From NCBI GenBank assembly GCA_019136325.1, contig JAGVUJ010000015.1, positions 1 to 11,355 on the forward strand: a stretch of DNA of 11,355 nt. Direction: 5' to 3'. Below the pieces are notes generated by a model. That model was not told where the DNA came from, made no database searches, and worked only from the letters and a program-made list of their open reading frames with translations. How positions within the stretch are numbered: the stretch's first letter is position 1; every line of letters begins with the position of its first letter. The position numbers were made by a program, and so were the translations under genes. This DNA is from Deltaproteobacteria bacterium. GTDB taxonomy: Bacteria > Desulfobacterota > Syntrophia > Syntrophales > Smithellaceae. Below are positions 7,042 to 11,355 of this stretch, piece by piece.

Positions 7042-8442
7042 TTATACGCGTGAAGCAATGTATTGTATTGCATTGTTGATTTTTTTAATGACACGATCTT
7101 TGCCCAGCGTTACCATTATTTCATCAATGCCCGGACTCACTGTTTTACCGGTCAATGCCACGCGCAACGGTTGAGCAATGAGCTTGAATTTTATGTTTCT
7201 CTGCTGGGTAAAGTTCATGAAAAATTCTTCGAGCCCTTTTTTGCTGAAATCCTGTACGGTAACGATCGATTCAACAAGGGCTTTCAAATGGGATTCGACA
7301 TCAGCCGTCAAGAATTTTTGAGCCGCTTGCTCGTCATACTTGATTTCGTCGGTAAAATAGAAATCGGCTGTGCCGGCCAGTTCTGTGAGCGTCTTGACCC
7401 TTGTCTGCAAATCGGCGATCACTTTTTGAACAAAAAATGAATCCGCGGTTTTTGCTTCCGCAGGCCACAGCGTTTTCATTTCTTCCATTAAACGCTCAGG
7501 AGACGCTTCCTTAATATAGTGTGCGTTGAGCCAGAGAAGTTTGTCGGGATTAAAAACTGCGGGTGATTTACCGACGGCATCCAGATCGAAGAATTCAATC
7601 AGATCTTTGGTCGAAAATATTTCCTGATCTCCGTGGGCCCAGCCGAGACGCACCAGATAATTTACGAGCGCTTCCGGCAAAAATCCCATTTCCTTGTAGG
7701 CCATGACCGACGTGGCGCCGTGACGTTTGCTCAAACGCGTTTTGTCGCTTCCCAGAATCATGGGGACATGGGCGAATTTGGGCACATCAAAGTCCAACGC
7801 CTGATAGAGCAGAATCTGGCGGGGAGTGTTGTTGACATGATCATCGCCGCGGATGACATGCGTGATATTCATCAGCGCGTCATCGATAACAACGGCGAAA
7901 TTGTACGTGGGATATCCGTCGCCGCGTTCGATAATCAAATCGTCCAGCTCTTCATTATTGAATACGATGTTGCCTTTGATAAGGTCTTCCACGACCGTCA
8001 CGCCCGTTTGCTGTCCGCGAAAACGCACAACACTGCCGGCGGTTTTCGTTAGATGTTTGTCCCGACAGGTACCGTCGTATTTCGGTTTTTTGCCTGTTGC
8101 CAGAGCCTTCTTTCTTTTTTCCTCCAATTCTTCCGATGTGCAGGTGCAGTAGTAGGCCTTTCCTTCCCCGATTAATTTCTGAACCATCTCTCTATGCAGG
8201 TCGACGCGCTGCGCCTGAAAATAAGGACCTTCGTCACAATTTAATCCCAACCAGCTCATGGCATCCAGGATGGCTTTTGTTGATTCGTCGGTAGAGCGCT
8301 GCTGATCCGTATCCTCGATCCGGAGAACGAATTCCCCACCATGATGACGCGCATAAAGCCAGTTGAACAGGGCGGTTCTTGCCCCGCCGATATGTAAAAA
8401 ACCTGTTGGTGACGGTGCGAAACGAGTTCTGATTTTCTTCAT
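7042..8442 (-). CDS. gltX: glutamyl-tRNA synthetase
   Basis: Cytoplasmic class I synthetase that charges tRNA-Glu with glutamate using ATP. The 466-aa product has the HIGH signature at His17-Gly20 (PSPTGFLHIGG) and the KMSKS loop as TRLSKRHG (235-242). GRGD-type and anticodon-binding helices follow in the C-terminal half. A zinc-binding-like insert has Cys99, Cys101 and Cys126, close to the E. coli pattern, while the fourth ligand is not obvious. Length matches the family (about 470). I start it at ATG 8440-8442, preceded by AGGA, because the 18-codon longer reading begins with a TTG that lies inside the TTGACA box of the promoter. Whether it also misacylates tRNA-Gln, as in bacteria lacking GlnRS, cannot be told here. 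Its cognate tRNA-Glu lies downstream on the same strand. Confidence 0.95.
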   Translation of the reverse strand: MKKIRTRFAPSPTGFLHIGGARTALFNWLYARHHGGEFVLRIEDTDQQRSTDESTKAILDAMSWLGLNCDEGPYFQAQRVDLHREMVQKLIGEGKAYYCTCTSEELEEKRKKALATGKKPKYDGTCRDKHLTKTAGSVVRFRGQQTGVTVVEDLIKGNIVFNNEELDDLIIERGDGYPTYNFAVVIDDALMNITHVIRGDDHVNNTPRQILLYQALDFDVPKFAHVPMILGSDKTRLSKRHGATSVMAYKEMGFLPEALVNYLVRLGWAHGDQEIFSTKDLIEFFDLDAVGKSPAVFNPDKLLWLNAHYIKEASPERLMEEMKTLWPAEAKTADSFFVQKVIADLQTRVKTLTELAGTADFYFTDEIKYDEQAAQKFLTADVESHLKALVESIVTVQDFSKKGLEEFFMNFTQQRNIKFKLIAQPLRVALTGKTVSPGIDEIMVTLGKDRVIKKINNAIQYIASRV

Positions 8443-8466
8443 AATTTTTTCCTGCTTTTTTTCAGC

Positions 8467-8496
8467 CTTATAGGATTGAGAGAGACCTTTTGTCAA
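8467..8496 (-). promoter_or_regulatory. sigma-70-type promoter for gltX
   Basis: On the minus strand, TTGACA (8491-8496) is followed after 18 bases by TATAAG (8467-8472). The expected transcript start is near 8460, giving a short leader of about 18 bases that still includes the AGGA ribosome site. This position argues against the upstream TTG start of gltX. Confidence 0.65.
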
Positions 8497-8597
8497 GTAT
8501 CTTGAAAATTTGTGTGTAAAGAAGTCCCGGAAAAGGGTCCAGAAATTTGAAATCGAATATAAAATTAGCGAGTTAATTCATGGTCTAAAGAGATAAA

Positions 8598-8632
8598 TTG
8601 TGCTTGACATTAAAAGGATTTTATAATTTACT
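8598..8632 (+). promoter_or_regulatory. promoter region for yceD-rpmF, box pairing ambiguous
   Basis: A perfect TTGACA (8604-8609) and a perfect TATAAT (8622-8627) are only 12 bases apart, too close for one ordinary promoter. Workable pairings are TTGTGC (8598-8603) with TATAAT at 18-bp spacing, or TTGACA with TTTACT (8627-8632) at 17 bp. A short inverted repeat, GCGAGT (8568-8573) and ACTCGC (8630-8635), spans the region. Confidence 0.5.
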
Positions 8633-8676
8633 CGCAAGGTTAATTTAGGGACATTTATTAGGCAGCAGGCTTTTTT

Positions 8677-9219
8677 ATGGCTAATTCTTTGAAAATTAAC
8701 GTTTTTCTGATTCCGGAGGAGGGACACCATTTTGTTTTTTCTGAAGGTGACACCTGGTTCAAAACGTGTTTTCAGGAAGGTGACGCCCCTGATTTTTCAT
8801 TGGAAAAAATTGATGTTGACTGTCTGATTACCAAAACATCAGGCACTGTTTTTATCAAAGGTTTGTTCTCCGCTTTTATTAATATTTGCTGCAGCCGCTG
8901 TCTGGAAAATACAAAAGTTAAAATCGGTAGCGATTTTACTTATACTTTGCTTCCCGCAAAAGCGGAGAAGAGAGAGGAATTGGAGCTTAAGCCGGAAGAA
9001 CTGGAAGTGAGTTATTATCAGGGAGATTTTATTGACCTTACTCCCATAATTTGTGAACAGATTATTTTGCAAATACCGATTAAGGTGCTTTGCCATGACG
9101 AATGTAAGGGGTTGTGTCAGCAATGCGGCGCCAATTTGAACGTGACGTCATGCAATTGCAGGGCCGGTTTTATGGACAGCCGGCTGGCTGTTTTGAAAAA
9201 TTTTACAATAAAAAATTAA
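8677..9219 (+). CDS. yceD: DUF177/YceD-family protein, large-subunit rRNA accumulation factor
   Basis: A 180-aa member of the DUF177 family. In E. coli the relative YceD, encoded next to rpmF, is linked to 23S rRNA accumulation; plant relatives act on plastid 23S rRNA. The fold is mostly beta with cysteine clusters: CCSRC (71-75), CHDECKGLCQQCG (139-151) and CNC (159-161). The last two resemble the family's C-terminal metal-binding signature. The start ATG is preceded by a weak AGG at 8667-8669. It lies 19 bases before rpmF, the conserved pairing seen across bacteria, and they should be one transcript from the promoter near 8600. Confidence 0.88.
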   Translation: MANSLKINVFLIPEEGHHFVFSEGDTWFKTCFQEGDAPDFSLEKIDVDCLITKTSGTVFIKGLFSAFINICCSRCLENTKVKIGSDFTYTLLPAKAEKREELELKPEELEVSYYQGDFIDLTPIICEQIILQIPIKVLCHDECKGLCQQCGANLNVTSCNCRAGFMDSRLAVLKNFTIKN

Positions 9220-9238
9220 TTATAGAAAAGGGTGAATT

Positions 9239-9424
9239 ATGCCAAATCCAGTAAAGAGACATTCTAAAACAAGACGTAATCAGCGAAGGGCGAATGATTT
9301 TCTGAAAGCCCCTTCAATTTCTTTGTGCCCGCAGTGCAATGAGCCGAAGCTGCCTCATCGCATCTGCCCGACCTGCGAAACCTACAAGGGAAGAGAGTAC
9401 AGAAAAGCGGAAAAGAACGATTAA
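9239..9424 (+). CDS. rpmF: 50S ribosomal protein L32
   Basis: Small basic component of the large ribosomal subunit near the peptidyl-transferase/exit region. The 61-aa product begins [18 protein letters not shown], the usual L32 start, and has a zinc ribbon with Cys30/Cys33 and Cys43/Cys46, so it is the zinc-dependent form. AAGGGTG precedes the ATG. Upstream is yceD, as expected. Downstream, plsX and fabH, the common next genes in this cluster, are missing, and acpP follows after about 150 bases. Confidence 0.97.
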   Translation: MPNPVKRHSKTRRNQRRANDFLKAPSISLCPQCNEPKLPHRICPTCETYKGREYRKAEKND

Positions 9425-9577
9425 ATCGTACTATAAACAATAACTATATTGATAATCAATTGGTCTTAAAAATCTTCTTTTATCTTTTTGAAAAGAAAGA
9501 ATTACCCCGAGCGACAATTACGAGAAGTCCAAATTGATATCATCGGCTAAGCAATCAAAGACTTGAGGAGGATTTGC

Positions 9578-9814
9578 ATGACGTTAGAAGAAAAAGTTAT
9601 CAACATTATCGTCGAGCAACTTGATGTAACAAAAGAAGAATGTGTTCTAGAGGCGTCTTTCATTGATGATCTGGGTGCGGATTCGCTAGACATCGTCGAA
9701 CTGCTTATGGAAATGGAAGAAGCGTTTGGTATCGAAATAGCTGATGAAGAATTGGAAAAAATTGCCACAATTCAAGATGTGGTGGATTTTCTGAAACAGA
9801 AAGGCGTTCAATAA
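9578..9814 (+). CDS. acpP: acyl carrier protein
   Basis: Carries growing acyl chains on a 4'-phosphopantetheine arm during type II fatty acid synthesis in the cytoplasm. The 78-aa acidic four-helix protein has the DSL attachment motif with Ser36 ([10 protein letters not shown]), the canonical position and length. The start is ATG 9578, five bases after GAGGAGGA (9565-9572). An in-frame TTG at 9563 would overlap that ribosome site and is rejected. The gene is 25 bases before fabF and surely co-transcribed with it. The 153-base gap to rpmF contains a 13-bp palindrome ATTGATAATCAAT (9448-9460) and an A/T-rich weak stem, but no confident promoter or terminator. Confidence 0.96.
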   Translation: MTLEEKVINIIVEQLDVTKEECVLEASFIDDLGADSLDIVELLMEMEEAFGIEIADEELEKIATIQDVVDFLKQKGVQ

Positions 9815-9839
9815 AATAAGCCGTGCAGGATTAAATCCC

Positions 9840-11087
9840 ATGAAAAGGCGTGTTGTAGTAACAGGTCTTGGCGCGTTAACCCCCCTGGGAAATTCATTAA
9901 ATGAAACATGGGAGGCTGCGGTTGCTGGCACGTCGGGCGTAGGCCCGATTACCAAGTTTGACAGCAGTGCTTATAAAACAAGAATTGCCGCTGAAGTAAA
10001 AAATTTTGATCCCCTTCAATATGTCAGTAAGCAGGAGGTACGTCGTTACGACGATTTCATTCTTTATGCTCTGGCCGCCGCGGAAATGGCTCTGGCCGAC
10101 GCTCAATTGGTGGTCGGGTCCGAATTTGCCGAACGCACCGGCGTGATCATCGGTTCGGCCATCGGCGGTCTTGCCACATTAGAAGAAGAATACCAGAACC
10201 TTTTAAATGCCGGTCCCCGAAAAATTTCTCCTTTTGCCGTGCCGGCCATTCTAGCCAATCTTGCGTCCGGCCATGTATCCATCAGATTCGGAGCCAAAGG
10301 TCCCATCAATTGCGCCGTGACGGCCTGTGCCGCGGGAACGTCGGCCATCGGAGACGCTTACAAAACCATTGCGCATGGTGACGCCGATGTTATGATTACC
10401 GGCGGTACCGAAGCGGCAGTTACGCAACTGGCCGTCGGCGGTTTTGGTTCCATGAGGGCTCTTTCCGTAAGAAATGAAGAACCGCAACGGGCCAGCCGTC
10501 CGTTCGACAAGGATCGCGACGGGTTCATCATCGGCGAAGGGTGCGGCATCATGATCCTCGAGGAATTATCGTTTGCCCTGAATCGCGGCGCGCGTATTTA
10601 CGCGGAGCTTGCCGGTTACGGATGCACATCCGATGCATTCCATATGGCCGCTCCGCCCCCCGGCCATGAAGGGGCTGCCCGCAGCATGCGGGTTGCGATA
10701 AAAGATGCCGGTTTGAATCTCGAAGACATCGATTACATCAATGCTCACGGCACATCAACACCGCTGAACGATTTGTATGAGACGCAGGCGATAAAATCTC
10801 TCTTCGGCGAACACGCGAAAAAGCTGATGGTCAGTTCCACGAAATCCATGACCGGACATATGCTGGGCGCTACGGGAGGCGTGGAAGCGATTTTTGCCGT
10901 GAAGGCGTTGCACGAAAAGATTATTCCGCCGACGATCAATCTCGGCCATCCCGGCGAAGAATGTGACCTGGATTATGTTCCGAACGTTGCACGACACCAA
11001 GCCATTAGCACGGCCATGTCCAACACATTTGGTTTTGGCGGTGTCAACGCCGTTCTGGTATTTAAAAAATTTAATGAGACTTGCTGA
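9840..11087 (+). CDS. fabF: beta-ketoacyl-ACP synthase II (KAS II)
   Basis: Condenses acyl-ACP with malonyl-ACP to extend fatty acids in the cytoplasm. The 415-aa product matches FabF in length and carries the thiolase-fold catalytic set: Cys163 (TACAAG), His303 (NAHGTST) and His340 (SMTGH), with Lys335 nearby. The C-terminal glycine-rich SNTFGFGGVN (394-403) supplies the acyl-pocket gate. An AGGA at 9827-9830 precedes ATG 9840. Pairing with acpP at 25 bases is the conserved arrangement. Downstream, 120 bases of structured sequence separate it from glyA. Confidence 0.96.
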   Translation: MKRRVVVTGLGALTPLGNSLNETWEAAVAGTSGVGPITKFDSSAYKTRIAAEVKNFDPLQYVSKQEVRRYDDFILYALAAAEMALADAQLVVGSEFAERTGVIIGSAIGGLATLEEEYQNLLNAGPRKISPFAVPAILANLASGHVSIRFGAKGPINCAVTACAAGTSAIGDAYKTIAHGDADVMITGGTEAAVTQLAVGGFGSMRALSVRNEEPQRASRPFDKDRDGFIIGEGCGIMILEELSFALNRGARIYAELAGYGCTSDAFHMAAPPPGHEGAARSMRVAIKDAGLNLEDIDYINAHGTSTPLNDLYETQAIKSLFGEHAKKLMVSSTKSMTGHMLGATGGVEAIFAVKALHEKIIPPTINLGHPGEECDLDYVPNVARHQAISTAMSNTFGFGGVNAVLVFKKFNETC

Positions 11088-11112
11088 CGATAGGAAGCGT
11101 CAGCCGCACTAT

Positions 11113-11147
11113 CCAACAATCAGAGGTTGTTGGAAACAATCCTCTGA
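11113..11147 (+). other. pair of mutually exclusive hairpins before glyA
   Basis: CCAACAA (11113-11119) can pair perfectly with TTGTTGG (11127-11133), loop TCAGAGG. Alternatively TCAGAGG (11120-11126) pairs with CCTCTGA (11141-11147), extended inside by TTGTT/AACAA with one bulged T. The two folds share bases and exclude each other. No U tract follows, so it is not a standard terminator. It does not match the glycine, ZTP or THF riboswitch features I know. Confidence 0.4.
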
Positions 11148-11207
11148 GCAGGGCGACGGGGACTGTGAAATACGTAGAATTTAAGAATGAAGGAGAAAAA
11201 TATTTTC

Positions 11208-11355
11208 ATGTCTTTTTTAGAGAAAGTTGATTTGGAAGTTCTGAAGGCCATTGATCTGGAAACACGCCGTCAGGCGGGAAAAATCGAATTGATTGCCTCC
11301 GAAAATTTTGTCAGTGAAGCGGTGCTGGAAGCGCAGGGCTCCGTGATGACCAACA
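11208..11355 (+). CDS. glyA: serine hydroxymethyltransferase, 5' part
   Basis: PLP enzyme converting serine and tetrahydrofolate to glycine and 5,10-methylene-THF, a main source of one-carbon units. Only the first 49 codons are present; the gene continues beyond the window. They include the diagnostic [20 protein letters not shown] stretch of bacterial GlyA. AAGGAG (11190-11195) lies 12 bases before ATG 11208, a rather long spacing. It follows fabF on the same strand, and read-through across the 120-base gap with alternative hairpins is plausible. Confidence 0.94.
   Translation, partial: MSFLEKVDLEVLKAIDLETRRQAGKIELIASENFVSEAVLEAQGSVMTN

Noticed and set aside
7633..8052. 139-codon plus-strand frame inside gltX
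   Set aside because: Antisense to conserved GluRS sequence, with no independent support.
8443..8496. 18-codon N-terminal extension of gltX from a TTG
   Set aside because: The TTG is part of the gltX -35 box, so the extension would not be in the transcript; the extra residues are not family-like.

Overview
The window reads as a chromosomal, mostly housekeeping segment from a Gram-negative bacterium. It carries a DegP-type periplasmic protease, the yceD-rpmF pair and an acpP-fabF-glyA run. A fused NDP-forming acyl-CoA synthetase of the kind common in syntrophic and anaerobic bacteria, together with moderate GC and AT-rich spacers, points to Desulfobacterota, possibly near Syntrophales. That placement is inference from gene content, not from a search.

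Layout. Bases 1-100 may hold the last codons of an unidentified gene. mutM (176-949, +) follows. A roughly 375-base AT-rich spacer then leads into a 54-bp inverted repeat that encloses a promoter. This drives a TetR-family regulator (1414-2013) and an ADP-forming type acyl-CoA synthetase (2060-4237). Just after the synthetase stop lies a perfect 20-bp palindrome whose 16-bp core equals the ParB-binding centromere site parS. A symmetric hairpin terminator separates the synthetase from the convergent degP/htrA (4480-5940, -).

The middle holds tRNA-Leu(UAA) on + (6292-6379), about 420 bases without a recognisable gene, then tRNA-Glu(CUC) on - (6800-6874), lying downstream of its own synthetase gene gltX (7042-8442, -). 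On + again come yceD (DUF177), rpmF, acpP, fabF and the 5' end of glyA, which runs off the window.

How the genes work together. TetR regulator and synthetase look like a self-contained acyl-CoA/acid utilisation unit whose operator overlaps its own promoter. YceD-L32 and ACP-KASII belong to the widespread ribosome/fatty-acid cluster, but plsX, fabH, fabD and fabG, often found between rpmF and acpP, are absent here. gltX and tRNA-Glu supply Glu-tRNA. No defence system, mobile element, CRISPR array or clearly new multi-gene system was seen. The items most worth checking are the parS site, the dual operator and the compacted fab cluster.
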